Below the pieces are notes generated by a model that had not been told where the DNA came from, made no database searches, and saw only the letters and a list, made by a program, of their open reading frames with translations. Shown here piece after piece: positions 13,827-22,227 of a stretch of DNA of 26,755 nt. The first letter of the stretch is position 1; each line of letters starts with the position of its first letter. The DNA is from HO2-45-28 sp964574495. GTDB lineage: Bacteria > Patescibacteriota > Minisyncoccia > HO2-45-28. A program made the translations under genes and the position numbers. The stretch covers positions 1 to 26,755 of the forward strand of contig CAZNNT010000009.1 of NCBI GenBank assembly GCA_964574495.1, given 5' to 3'.

Positions 13827-15680
13827 TTAAGCCGTTTCTAACGCCGTTTTAGGAATCAATCCGAAGGATTTGACCAGATTATTAAATTCATCGCGCTCTA
13901 TGGTTTCTTTTTCAATCAAATATTTGGCAATGGCCTCCAAAATGTTTTTGTGCTTTTTTAAAAGCTCGGTGGCCTTTTTGAATCCTTCGCGCATAAAACG
14001 GCTCACCTCGCCGTCAACCTCGGAAGCCATTTTTTCAGAATAATGCTGGCCGCTGGCAATCTCCCGCCCCAGAAAAACCATATCCTCGCCCGAACCGAGA
14101 TTGACCGGCCCGATTTTCTCGGACATCCCGTACTTGGTCGCCATATCTCGGGCCACGGCCGTGGCCTGTTTCAAATCGTTTGACGCGCCGGTGGTCAGTT
14201 CTCCGAAAATTATTTTTTCGGCCGCGTATCCTCCAAGCGACACGGCAAGCTCGGCCAAAAAATGAAGTTTGGAATATAAATGGCGGTCTTCTATCGGCAA
14301 TTTAAGAGTGTAGCCGGCGGCGCGGCCTCTGGAAATTATTGAGACCTTATGCACCGGATCGGCCGCGGGCATCGCTGTGGCCACCAGCGCGTGTCCGGCT
14401 TCGTGATAAGCCGAGATCTTTTTTTCCTCGGACGTTAAAATGTGGCTCCTCCTTTCCGGTCCGAGCATGACTTTTTCAATTGAAATCAAAAGGTCCTGCT
14501 GGGTGATGTGTTTCTGGTCTTTTCGCGCGGCCAGTATCGCGCCCTCGTTCATTAAATTCTGCAGATCAGCGCCCGAAAAACCCGGCGTCCGTTCGGCTAC
14601 CACGCGCAGGTTAACTTCTTTAGCCAGAGGTTTTTTAATGGCGTGTATTTTTAAAATCGCCTCTCGCGCTTTAAGGTCGGGCAAATCAAGGATAACCCGA
14701 CGGTCAAATCTTCCGGGGCGTAAAAGCGCGGGGTCCAAAACATCCGGCCGGTTAGTCGCGGCCATTACGATTACCGATTCATGCGGTTCAAAGCCGTCAA
14801 GCTCCACCAAAATCTGATTTAAGGTCTGCTCCCTTTCGTCATTACCCCCTCCCAATCCCGCGCCGCGATGGCGCCCGATAGCGTCAATTTCGTCAATAAA
14901 AATTATGGCCGGCGCCGTGCGTTTGGCCATTTTGAAAAGATCGCGAACACGGCTCGCGCCGACTCCAACGAACATTTCCACGAATTCGGATGCCGATATG
15001 TGGAAAAGCGGAACGCTCGCTTCACCCGCCACGGCTCTTGCCAAAAGGGTCTTGCCCGCTCCCGGAGGGCCCATCAGCAAAACCCCTTTGGGGATGCGCG
15101 CTCCGATTTTTAAAAACTTGGCCGGGGTCTTTAAAAACTCAACAACCTCCCGAAGCTCTTCTTTGGCTTCTTCAACTCCGGCGACATCCGCGAAAGTGGC
15201 ACGATCTTTTTTGTTGTCGGGCATTATGACCCGCGCTTTTGAGCGTCCGAAAGTAAAGGCTTGGACATTGGCCTGTTTGACCTGGCGCGATATGAGCCAG
15301 AAAAATAAAATAATCAAAAGAAAGGGCGCCAAAAACGGCAGAATCGCTCCGACCCAGAAAGCGAAACCCGTGGGATTTTTTACGGCTATGTCTATTTTGG
15401 AAAATTCTTCGGTGGTGACGCCGTAATTTTTAAGAGTTTCGGTAAGTCCGGCCTCCGCCTCTTTTTTGGAAACGAACTCTTTACTTTCTGAAGCAGAAAT
15501 ATTCAAGGTGTCGCCGGAGACCTCAATACGCTCAATTTGTCCGGCTTTTATTTTCTCGGATAAAGCCGAAAGAGAAATTTCTTCGGCCGTTTTGAATCTT
15601 TCCAAAATCATAGGGTAAAGCGTGGCCAATAAAAGAAAAATAAATAGGGCTATAAAAATGTTTCTGGAAAATAGTTTCAT
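13827..15680 (-). CDS. ftsH: ATP-dependent zinc metalloprotease FtsH
   Basis: 617-residue membrane-anchored AAA+ protease that degrades unassembled or damaged membrane proteins and some regulators. Two transmembrane segments (7-25 and about 108-130) flank a roughly 80-residue extracytoplasmic domain. The AAA module has GPPGAGKT (204-211), FIDEID (261-266), AATNRPD with the sensor asparagine, and RPGRFDRR with the arginine fingers. The protease domain has HEAGH (426-430) and the third zinc ligand D502 in TTGASNDL. Length and motifs are complete. No Shine-Dalgarno sequence precedes the ATG and no strong promoter is evident; the upstream 60 bases are AT-rich. It is convergent with the efflux gene. 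Confidence 0.98.
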   Translation of the reverse strand: MKLFSRNIFIALFIFLLLATLYPMILERFKTAEEISLSALSEKIKAGQIERIEVSGDTLNISASESKEFVSKKEAEAGLTETLKNYGVTTEEFSKIDIAVKNPTGFAFWVGAILPFLAPFLLIILFFWLISRQVKQANVQAFTFGRSKARVIMPDNKKDRATFADVAGVEEAKEELREVVEFLKTPAKFLKIGARIPKGVLLMGPPGAGKTLLARAVAGEASVPLFHISASEFVEMFVGVGASRVRDLFKMAKRTAPAIIFIDEIDAIGRHRGAGLGGGNDEREQTLNQILVELDGFEPHESVIVMAATNRPDVLDPALLRPGRFDRRVILDLPDLKAREAILKIHAIKKPLAKEVNLRVVAERTPGFSGADLQNLMNEGAILAARKDQKHITQQDLLISIEKVMLGPERRSHILTSEEKKISAYHEAGHALVATAMPAADPVHKVSIISRGRAAGYTLKLPIEDRHLYSKLHFLAELAVSLGGYAAEKIIFGELTTGASNDLKQATAVARDMATKYGMSEKIGPVNLGSGEDMVFLGREIASGQHYSEKMASEVDGEVSRFMREGFKKATELLKKHKNILEAIAKYLIEKETIERDEFNNLVKSFGLIPKTALETA

Positions 15681-15740
15681 GCCAAATTTTTTAAGTTTTT
15701 ATGAACGATAGTGAAATAAAAATTTTTTAAAATTTGAGCA

Positions 15741-15903
15741 CCCCGCTCCAATTTTGCAAATGTTTTACCCCGCGAAGCGCGTCAGCGAATAGCTGAACCC
15801 TTTTCGGGGCGAAGCGCTTCGCCGCATGAGGGATGCGCCTATTCGGCGCCCGCGCTTCACAAAATAATACTATCGCAAAATTGGGGCGGGGTAAAGGTTT
15901 GCC
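15741..15903. repeat. composite inverted-repeat element in the ftsH upstream gap
   Basis: The 318-base gap 15681-15998 has no credible gene. It contains arm A, CCCCGCTCCAATTTTGC (15741-15757), which pairs with 15875-15891 over 17 positions with one U-G wobble. A second overlapping pair is GCAAATGTTTTACCCCGC (15756-15773) with 15887-15903. The two pairings share bases and cannot form together. Between them lies a 16-base perfect palindrome GGCGAAGCGCTTCGCC (15808-15823), and GAAGCGCG...GAATAG occurs in both orientations. It could be a small mobile repeat or a structured RNA; no known RNA family is recognised. Confidence 0.55.
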
Positions 15904-15952
15904 GACCAAAAATCATTCATCTTACGACTCTGATTTTTGGGGCAATTCCTTT

Positions 15953-15987
15953 AAAAAAACGCCGAGGGTCAAACTGACCCCTCGGCG
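15953..15987 (-). terminator. terminator of the 262-residue hypothetical gene
   Basis: On the minus strand CGCCGAGGGGTCA pairs with TGACCCTCGGCG (one bulged G; 15960-15987) and is followed by seven T (15953-15959). It lies 11 bases after the stop codon. Confidence 0.9.
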
Positions 15988-15998
15988 TGAAATCTAAG

Positions 15999-16787
15999 CT
16001 ACTTACGCAAATGCGCGGCCTCTCTCTTGGACAGATACTGGTCACTCAACCTCTGTGAAGTTCTGCCAATGAGGCCATGCACGCGACGCAAGCCGTCGCG
16101 AAAATGCTGGAATCTGTATGTGGAATTATCAATAATATAGCCGGGCACATGCGCGTGTTCCTCAAGAACCTCGGCCATCTGCCGGGCTTGGCGCAAATAA
16201 CGCCTCATGTAGTCAATCCTGTAATCCAAGGTAAGGTCGTCCTCGAATCGCAAGTCCATCAACTTGGCAAGCTCGCTAACGGAGTCAACCAGTCCGCCAA
16301 ACCACATTGACAACGAGATGCCAATTGACGCGGCTGTCGGAATGAAGTCAAGCTCTTCGTCCTTATCGAGATGAATCCAGCTCGGCCTGACAATCTTGAA
16401 TTCGGCGATTTCCTGACCGGCCATGTGAAGAGCGGTCACGCGCTTAAACTCCGGCACCGGATGGTCAAAATCAGGATGCAAAACCTCGGCAAAAAGGTCA
16501 AAATCTTCTCTCTTTACTTTGTCAGAAAGGCGCGCGCTTTTAAACCCTTCCCATAGCTCGCTTAATTTCACTTCGCAATTCTCTATTCCGGCCTGATCGT
16601 GGCGAAAGACAGACTTAATGCCGGCTTTTTGGACATCGCTGATTCCGTTTACAAATCCGTAATATTCCCGTCCGAAAAGACGCATCATCTGCTTAAAGTA
16701 AGCATCGGCGCCCGAAGAGGCCCTTTTAAATTCGTTTATTCTTGGTGTTTCTGGGTCTGTCAAATCGACAAATTCTCCCAGGTCCAT
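15999..16787 (-). CDS. hypothetical protein, mostly helical
   Basis: 262 residues, family not recognised. It is rich in charged residues and appears largely alpha-helical and cytoplasmic, with no signal peptide and no clear membrane span (a short apolar stretch lies near 153-167). A run with alternating R, Y and acidic residues (about 180-215) could form a coiled coil. There is a single cysteine and no obvious catalytic motif. The ATG at 16787 is supported by AAAGGAG with a TAATTAA spacer. The following terminator is strong, and the preceding gene has its own terminator, so this is a single-gene unit. Codon use resembles the bulk of the window. Confidence 0.8.
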   Translation of the reverse strand: MDLGEFVDLTDPETPRINEFKRASSGADAYFKQMMRLFGREYYGFVNGISDVQKAGIKSVFRHDQAGIENCEVKLSELWEGFKSARLSDKVKREDFDLFAEVLHPDFDHPVPEFKRVTALHMAGQEIAEFKIVRPSWIHLDKDEELDFIPTAASIGISLSMWFGGLVDSVSELAKLMDLRFEDDLTLDYRIDYMRRYLRQARQMAEVLEEHAHVPGYIIDNSTYRFQHFRDGLRRVHGLIGRTSQRLSDQYLSKREAAHLRK

Positions 16788-16911
16788 TTAATTACTCCTT
16801 TCTTGTATAGTTAAATTGGGCAAAATGCCCCCGTCAAAGAACTCTTAGATATTTGACAAGAGCTAAGCTCTTACCACGCATCTAGCAATTCTCTGAGCTA
16901 TTAAAACTATA

Positions 16912-16958
16912 AAATTTAAAAAGTTGGGCTGGGAAGGGTTTTGAACCCTCCCCAGCCC
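16912..16958 (-). terminator. terminator of the GC-rich hypothetical gene
   Basis: A long stem on the minus strand: GGGCTGGG and AGGGTT pair with AACCCT and CCCAGCCC with one internal mismatch (16926-16958). AACTTTTTAAATTTT follows. It lies about 40 bases after the stop codon. Confidence 0.85.
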
Positions 16959-16999
16959 CGTGTTGCCCCGATCCGAAGTCAGGGACCCTTGCCCCTTCC

Positions 17000-17938
17000 T
17001 TAGAACCGGTGAGTGGACGGCCGACGGGTCCGGGGCTTGCCGATGCCCCCTCGCACCTGGGCCTCGACCAGAGCGGACGCCGCCTCGGCCTCATTCTTGG
17101 CCTTGAACTCCTCCGGGTGCTCATGGAAGTAGAGCTTCCCCTCTGCCCCGGTCGAACTGTACCAGGGCTGGTTGATTCCCGCCTTCCTGGCGATGGCATT
17201 CACCATCGCCATGCACTCTTCACAATGAAGGACCTTCAGAAGGGCCCCTTCGGGGTTTCCTGGATCCTCCGGAAGGAGGGTGAACTGGCCCGCCACCATG
17301 GGCTCGTCCTTCTTCTTGCCCTCCTGGTGGCAAACGACCTCCATGGTCGCCCTGTTGACTATGTTCCATTCCTTCGGCGTGAAGGGAACCCTTTCACCCC
17401 GGTGTAGGGGCGACTCGCAGGGCGCCGGGTCTTCGCCCGCCGAGTCGTTTCTCCTGGCCTCCCGCTGCTTGATGATGGAGTTTCGCGTCCGGACCTCTTC
17501 GGCCACCTTGTCCATCTGCTCGACAGACATGACGCGGTTGGACTCGGTGTCGAATCCAGCCCTCTCGAGACCCTTGGAAAGGTCGAAGATACTTCCCGCG
17601 CCCTCCCAACGCCTCTCTCGCCACCCCTTCAGCACTTCGTCGGAGCCGAAGAAGTGCCGGACGTCGAACCTCCCTCTGTTGTTCGTCTCGTCGCCGGACC
17701 TTGGCTTCGGAACGACCAGCTTCTTCAGCTCGTCGAGGAGAGCCGGGGTCACATCTTCCGGCCGCAACGAAACGGCCGCCGCGTCGCCAAGGTGCTTGAA
17801 GGCGACCGCAACGGCTACAGGGTAATCAACCTGGAGACCCTCCGCGATCGCATTCAGCGTCGCGTTATCGAGCCTCCCCCTTCCTGTCTTCTCCCCCATC
17901 TTCGGAGGCAGATTCTTCTTGGTTCCTTTCGTTCCCAT
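17000..17938 (-). CDS. GC-rich hypothetical protein with putative zinc-binding cysteines
   Basis: 312 residues, family not recognised. The N-terminal 20 residues are basic. The middle (about 25-180) is helical and charged, and the C-terminal part has VVCH (C203, H204) and HCEEC (C239, C242), a possible zinc ribbon. The gene is clearly richer in GC than its surroundings: 43 of 60 bases at 17041-17100, against 32 of 60 at 18301-18360. Codons favour C or G in the third position, suggesting recent transfer or unusual selection. The start is ATG at 17938 because GAGGAG lies nine bases upstream; an in-frame ATG at 18028 has no nearby ribosome site. It has a perfect consensus promoter (18124-18152) and a leader of about 180 bases with a short ORF and a hairpin (17964-17981). 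Confidence 0.75.
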   Translation of the reverse strand: MGTKGTKKNLPPKMGEKTGRGRLDNATLNAIAEGLQVDYPVAVAVAFKHLGDAAAVSLRPEDVTPALLDELKKLVVPKPRSGDETNNRGRFDVRHFFGSDEVLKGWRERRWEGAGSIFDLSKGLERAGFDTESNRVMSVEQMDKVAEEVRTRNSIIKQREARRNDSAGEDPAPCESPLHRGERVPFTPKEWNIVNRATMEVVCHQEGKKKDEPMVAGQFTLLPEDPGNPEGALLKVLHCEECMAMVNAIARKAGINQPWYSSTGAEGKLYFHEHPEEFKAKNEAEAASALVEAQVRGGIGKPRTRRPSTHRF

Positions 17939-18039
17939 CTCCGGGATCTCCTCTTTCTTGATTTGGCGCAAGAGCGCGCCAGACCCTGGTTGGGTCGGTT
18001 TATTCGGACACAGCGCCTTACACAGCATTTAATTTTTAT

Positions 18040-18102
18040 CTATGCGCAATTCTCCTCTATTGGGGGTTTAAGGAACTCGGACTTACTTTTTACTGAAATC
18101 AT
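18040..18102 (-). CDS. possible 20-residue leader ORF
   Basis: ATG at 18102 with AGGAAG eight bases upstream opens a 20-codon ORF beginning MISVKSKSEF and ending in TAG at 18040. It lies entirely in the transcribed leader of the GC-rich gene, between the promoter and the ribosome site. There is no direct sign of regulation such as a codon run, so this is weakly supported. Confidence 0.25.
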   Translation of the reverse strand: MISVKSKSEFLKPPIEENCA

Positions 18103-18123
18103 TCTTTTATCTTCCTGTCTTCT

Positions 18124-18152
18124 ATTATAATCTATCCTGTCCTGTTTGTCAA
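18124..18152 (-). promoter_or_regulatory. perfect consensus sigma70 promoter
   Basis: On the minus strand TTGACA (18152-18147), a 17-base spacer, and TATAAT (18129-18124), all exact consensus. The -35 box contains the TGA stop codon of the preceding gene. Initiation is predicted near 18117. Confidence 0.88.
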
Positions 18153-18802
18153 GTCCTTTTCATTCTGGTAAAAGCGCCTTGTATTTGTCTTAAAGCCAAC
18201 GCCTCCACTTCAGCGTTTTTTCTCTGGTCTTCAACCGCCTTTTTCAGACACTCCGGCGCGTCGTCAAGACCGACAATCTCCCACTTAACTACAACCGGCT
18301 CGCCGACCACAAACTCCCGCGGCTCGGCAAAATCCGAAGAGACCTTAACAACAAGGTATTCGCCGCGAACATTTTTTTTCTCAATCAGAATGAAAGTATC
18401 TGGAAACTTGTCTGTCTCGTTTGGAAACGCCAAACGCAGGTACTCCTTGCCTTCCCAAGACAGACCAAAAGCATTTTCCTCGCCGTGGCGTCCCGCAACC
18501 GCGAAAACGCCGTTCTTGCGATGAAATTCAATATTGTGATGCGTTGGCTTCGGAGACAAAACAAAAGGCATAAAGCTCATCTCCCCTGCCGCAACTTCAG
18601 CCGGAAGATAAACTTTGTCGTTCCTATGGTCAGAATGCCCGCGGAAAATCATTTCCACGACTTCCTCGACGCCCGCTCCCGTAAACATGGGCCCATAAAA
18701 TTCAAACTTTACATCCAGATCAAAAACCGACTGCAAACCAATACCCAGCGACAAACCGGATAAACCATGATGTTTATGCCACCGAAGTTTTAGGTCAGGC
18801 AC
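18149..18802 (-). CDS. hypothetical protein
   Basis: 217 residues, family not recognised. The composition alternates short hydrophobic strands with charged turns, suggesting a beta-rich cytoplasmic protein. A histidine-rich stretch lies near the N-terminus (RWHKHHG) and again near residues 55-60 and 85-95. A heptad-like helix ends the protein (about 185-217). The start is GTG at 18802 with GGGAGG seven bases upstream; a longer reading from a TTG at 18868 is unlikely because that codon overlaps the -10 box of the promoter at 18867-18894. Its stop codon is embedded in the promoter of the next gene. Confidence 0.7.
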   Translation of the reverse strand: MPDLKLRWHKHHGLSGLSLGIGLQSVFDLDVKFEFYGPMFTGAGVEEVVEMIFRGHSDHRNDKVYLPAEVAAGEMSFMPFVLSPKPTHHNIEFHRKNGVFAVAGRHGEENAFGLSWEGKEYLRLAFPNETDKFPDTFILIEKKNVRGEYLVVKVSSDFAEPREFVVGEPVVVKWEIVGLDDAPECLKKAVEDQRKNAEVEALALRQIQGAFTRMKRT

Positions 18803-18866
18803 CAAATTTCCTCCCTTGGTTAGGACTGTTTGAAAATCAACGAACCAACCTTTTACTGCTGGCAAC

Positions 18867-18894
18867 AATATAACATATTCAAAAAATATTGCAA
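18867..18894 (-). promoter_or_regulatory. promoter of the 217-residue hypothetical gene
   Basis: On the minus strand TTGCAA (18894-18889) and TATATT (18872-18867) with a 16-base spacer. Predicted initiation near 18860 gives a leader of about 58 bases. Confidence 0.55.
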
Positions 18895-18906
18895 GACCCG
18901 CAAAAC

Positions 18907-18933
18907 AAAAATGGACAGAACGGGGTTCTGTCC
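18907..18933 (-). terminator. terminator of the amino acid dehydrogenase gene
   Basis: On the minus strand GGACAGAA pairs perfectly with TTCTGTCC around a five-base loop (18913-18933), followed by ATTTTTGTTTT. It begins seven bases after the stop codon. Confidence 0.88.
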
Positions 18934-18939
18934 ACTGAA

Positions 18940-20067
18940 TTAAATTTCCAGACCATTGCTTTGTCTGATGGCTTCGAGTTTATCCTGACAGAATTCTTCG
19001 GCAATTTCTTGCGGAGGCCTGTTGGTTTGGTTGGATTTTTCCAACAGTTCCAAAACTCCCCTGTAAATCCCCTCTTCTATATCCTCAAGAACGCGCGGGG
19101 CCCGAAAGCCGTCAATAGCCATTTCATCAGCCACCGCCCTAAGCCCGCCGGCATTAAGCACAAAATCAACGGCATAAAGAATCCTTCTTTTCATCAGAAG
19201 CTCGCCGTCAGTCCTTGGATCGGCCAGCTGATTATTGGCGCAACCGGCGATTATCGGACATTGAATCAGGGGGATGGTTTCGGCATTAACCGTCCCGCCG
19301 ATGGCGGAGGGCACGAAAATATCTCCCGGCGCTTCGTAAATCTTATCGGGGTCAACGATTTCAGCGCCCACCTCATCTCTGATTCTGCGAATTTTATCGG
19401 GGTCGGTATCGCAAGCGACAATGCGAGCTCCCTGTTCGCGCGCAAACCGAGCGTGCCTGAACCCGACCTCTCCGGCGCCCTGAAAAACCAGCCGCCGTCC
19501 CTCAAACTTCCTTGATTTGAAATAAAACTGCATGGCGGCCCGCTGTCCGGCCATACATCCAAGAGCGGTGTACTCGGCCGGATTTCCGGCTTTGCCTCTT
19601 TCTTTGGTCCCGGCAGCGCGGCTTCTTCCGACCACAAACTCGGTCGCGCGGCCGATAAGTTCAACATCTTCAACTTTGATATTCATATCCTCGCCGGTGA
19701 TAAAACGGCCCATCAGACGATTGACCGCCCATCCAAATTCAAAAAACAATTCGGGCGTTTTTAAAACATTCGGATCGCCGATAATCACCGCTTTGCCGCC
19801 TCCAAGCCGAAGCTGGGGGCGCAAACGATGGGGAGGAAGTTCGCAATTATGCCAAAGCATCAAGGCCTTATAAGTCATGCCGCGGGCCAAACGTATCGCG
19901 TCAATTTTCGCGGCTTCAAAATTCGCGTAAGGATAAAATCTTGTTCCGCCCAAAGCCGGACCCAAAACAGTGCTGTCAATGCAAATTATGCATTCCAGCC
20001 GAGCTCTGGGAACCTGGCAATAAATTAATTCTTCGTAATCCTCGTCAAAGACCAGATTGCCGACCAT
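18940..20067 (-). CDS. leucine dehydrogenase-family (Glu/Leu/Phe/Val) dehydrogenase
   Basis: 375 residues. NAD-dependent oxidative deaminase of branched-chain or aromatic amino acids, closest by eye to leucine dehydrogenase. Motifs: GPALGGTRFYPY (36-47), ARGMTYK with K67, LGGGKAVIIGDP with K92, the catalytic aspartate region TGEDMN (D127), and the Rossmann loop GAGEVG (197-202). Between MTYKALM and LRLGGGK there are about 13 extra residues (LWHNCELPPHRLRPQ region, 71-85) compared with the usual family spacing; the insertion is in frame. The ATG at 20067 has AAAGGAGG six bases upstream. The gene lies 45 bases after topA with no terminator between, so co-transcription is likely, and it ends in a clear terminator. 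Exact substrate uncertain. Confidence 0.9.
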   Translation of the reverse strand: MVGNLVFDEDYEELIYCQVPRARLECIICIDSTVLGPALGGTRFYPYANFEAAKIDAIRLARGMTYKALMLWHNCELPPHRLRPQLRLGGGKAVIIGDPNVLKTPELFFEFGWAVNRLMGRFITGEDMNIKVEDVELIGRATEFVVGRSRAAGTKERGKAGNPAEYTALGCMAGQRAAMQFYFKSRKFEGRRLVFQGAGEVGFRHARFAREQGARIVACDTDPDKIRRIRDEVGAEIVDPDKIYEAPGDIFVPSAIGGTVNAETIPLIQCPIIAGCANNQLADPRTDGELLMKRRILYAVDFVLNAGGLRAVADEMAIDGFRAPRVLEDIEEGIYRGVLELLEKSNQTNRPPQEIAEEFCQDKLEAIRQSNGLEI

Positions 20068-20112
20068 TGAGGCCCTCCTTTTGATGTAAAATAATCTGAT
20101 TTTATGCTACGC

Positions 20113-22227
20113 TCAGGATTTTTCCGTGTCAACTTCGGCTTTTTTTATTTTTTTGGCCCTGAATGAACAGTTTTTATTTGAACAGGATTCTCCTTTTGGC
20201 GATTCAACCAAAGGATGTCCGCACTCAATGCATAATTTTCCGGTCGGCTTGCGCCAAGCGGCAAAACTGCATTCGGGCCATTTGGAACATCCGTAGAAAG
20301 TTCTTCTTCTGCGGGTCTGACGAATCACCACATCGCCTTCTTTGCATATGGGGCATTTCATATCTATGGTCGGGGGCGGCAGGGCTTCGGTGTATTTACA
20401 TTCCGGAAAACCGGAGCAGGCGATAAATTTACCGAACCGCCCCTGCCGGATCACAAGCGGCTTAGAACATTCAGGACACTTGCGGTCAGTCGGCAGGGAC
20501 AAGTCCTCTTTAACCACGCTTTGATATTTTTCGTTTAAATTTTTAATGAAGGGCTCGTAGAAAGCGGTTAAAACTTCTTTAGTTTCTTTTTTGCCCTCGG
20601 CGATTTCGTCCAACTCGCCCTCCATCTTTCGCGTAAAATCCACGTCAACAATTTCCGAAAAGTTTTTAACCAAAATTTCATTTACTTTTTCCCCGATTTC
20701 GGTCGGCTGGAAACTTTTTTTCTCATCGCGAACGACATAGCCGCGTTCTTCAATGGTTGAAATAATGGGCGCGTAAGTGGACGGCCGGCCTATCCCCAAT
20801 TTCTCAAGTTCTTTAACCAGAGTGGCGTCGGAATAACGCGCCGGCCCGCGGGTCTGACGCTCAACCGATTCCAAACCAAGCAAATTCAAATCCGCCGAAC
20901 CTTCCAAATTCGGCAAAATGATTTCTTCGGCCTTGGACGGATAAACCTTTAAAAAGCCCTCAAAAGAAATCACGGAGCCCGCGGCTTTTAATTCATAAAC
21001 ATTTTTATTCCGCGCTTCTATTTTTATGACCGTTTCGTCAAAAACCGCCTCACGCATTTGCGAAGCCGTAAAACGCCGCCAGATAAGGTCATAAAGTTTG
21101 AATTGCGACCTGTCTGTTATTTCGCCCGCCGCTTTTTGCGGGTCTAATTCCGGATTTGTGGGCCGCACTGCTTCATGAGCTTCCTGGGCCAGGCGCGATT
21201 TGGTTTTAAAAACGCGTCTGGAGCTGAAATTTTCTCCGAACTCTTTTTTTATGAACTCTTCGGCTTTATTCAGAGCTTCTTGCGCCAGATTAACGGAGTC
21301 GGTGCGCATATAAGTGATGAAGCCGGTTTCGTAAAGACGCTGTGCCGACATCATTGTGCGCTTGGCGGAATATCCGAGCCGCCGGTAAGCGTCTTGCTGC
21401 AAAGTTGAAGTGGTGAAGGGCGGCAAAGGATTTCTTTTTCTTGATTTCTTATCAACCGAGACCGATTTGAATTCGGCTTTTTTTAAATCGTTAGCCGCTA
21501 AATCAACTTCTTCTTTATCGGTGAAGCCGGGTTCGGACGGCGATTTTTTATTCACGCTTTCAAGCTGGGCTTTAAACGGAAGGCACTCGCCTTCTTGGTT
21601 CGCGCATCCTTTTTTTTGCACCTCCGCCTCAATCGTCCAAAAAGTTACTGGTGTAAAGGCCTTGATTTGCGTTTCGCGCTCAACTATCAGACGCAAAGCC
21701 ACCGACTGCACGCGCCCGGCAGAAAGTCCGCGCATAACCTTGCGCCACAAAAACGGCGAGAGTTTGTATCCCACGAGCCGGTCAAGAATTCGGCGCGCCT
21801 GCTGGGACTCAACCAAAGTCAAATTGATTTCGCGCGGATTTTTAAGCGCGTCTTCAATGGCGCGCTTGGTAATTTCGTGAAAGACAATTCGTTCCACGGC
21901 TTTTAGCTTTGAGCTTTTAGCTTTGACCTTGTCCAATCCCAGGGCTTTTGTGATGTGCCAGGCGATTGCTTCGCCTTCGCGGTCTTCGTCTGTCGCCAGA
22001 ATCACCTCCGAGGACTTGGCGGCAAGCCCCTTTAAATTTTTGACCGCGCCCTTGGCTTTTTTAGGCACGACATAATGCGGCTCAAATCCGTTTTCAACAT
22101 CAACTCCCAGCTCATACGCGGGAAGGTCGCGAACATGCCCGAAAGACGATTCAACTTTAAAATCCCGACCGAGAAATCGGGAAATGGTTTTGGCTTTAGT
22201 TGGGGATTCTACGATAACTAATTTCAT
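20113..22227 (-). CDS. topA: DNA topoisomerase I
   Basis: 704-residue type IA topoisomerase that relaxes negative supercoils. The Toprim domain starts at once (VIVESPTKAKT; E7) and holds the metal-binding DEDRE (D80, D82). The catalytic tyrosine is Y306 in GFITYMRTDS. Three C-terminal zinc ribbons are visible: the CPEC...C...C, CPIC...CSKWPEC, and CIECGH...CSNKNC segments (about 590-695). Length is normal. The ATG overlaps the dprA stop (ATGA at 22224-22227), so the two are translationally coupled; dprA-topA is a common bacterial pair. Confidence 0.98.
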   Translation of the reverse strand: MKLVIVESPTKAKTISRFLGRDFKVESSFGHVRDLPAYELGVDVENGFEPHYVVPKKAKGAVKNLKGLAAKSSEVILATDEDREGEAIAWHITKALGLDKVKAKSSKLKAVERIVFHEITKRAIEDALKNPREINLTLVESQQARRILDRLVGYKLSPFLWRKVMRGLSAGRVQSVALRLIVERETQIKAFTPVTFWTIEAEVQKKGCANQEGECLPFKAQLESVNKKSPSEPGFTDKEEVDLAANDLKKAEFKSVSVDKKSRKRNPLPPFTTSTLQQDAYRRLGYSAKRTMMSAQRLYETGFITYMRTDSVNLAQEALNKAEEFIKKEFGENFSSRRVFKTKSRLAQEAHEAVRPTNPELDPQKAAGEITDRSQFKLYDLIWRRFTASQMREAVFDETVIKIEARNKNVYELKAAGSVISFEGFLKVYPSKAEEIILPNLEGSADLNLLGLESVERQTRGPARYSDATLVKELEKLGIGRPSTYAPIISTIEERGYVVRDEKKSFQPTEIGEKVNEILVKNFSEIVDVDFTRKMEGELDEIAEGKKETKEVLTAFYEPFIKNLNEKYQSVVKEDLSLPTDRKCPECSKPLVIRQGRFGKFIACSGFPECKYTEALPPPTIDMKCPICKEGDVVIRQTRRRRTFYGCSKWPECSFAAWRKPTGKLCIECGHPLVESPKGESCSNKNCSFRAKKIKKAEVDTEKS

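Noticed and set aside
15741..15903. SRP RNA, RNase P RNA or 6S RNA in the gap upstream of ftsH
   Set aside because: None of the conserved motifs of these RNAs could be found; only inverted repeats are visible.
15727..15909. 60-residue minus-strand ORF across the repeat element
   Set aside because: It is composed of the inverted-repeat sequence, has no ribosome site and resembles no protein.
17939..18028. Longer start (ATG at 18028) for the GC-rich protein
   Set aside because: No ribosome site within range; GAGGAG lies correctly before the ATG at 17938. Not fully excluded.
18803..18868. Longer start (TTG at 18868) for the 217-residue hypothetical protein
   Set aside because: That codon lies inside the predicted -10 box; GTG at 18802 has GGGAGG seven bases upstream.
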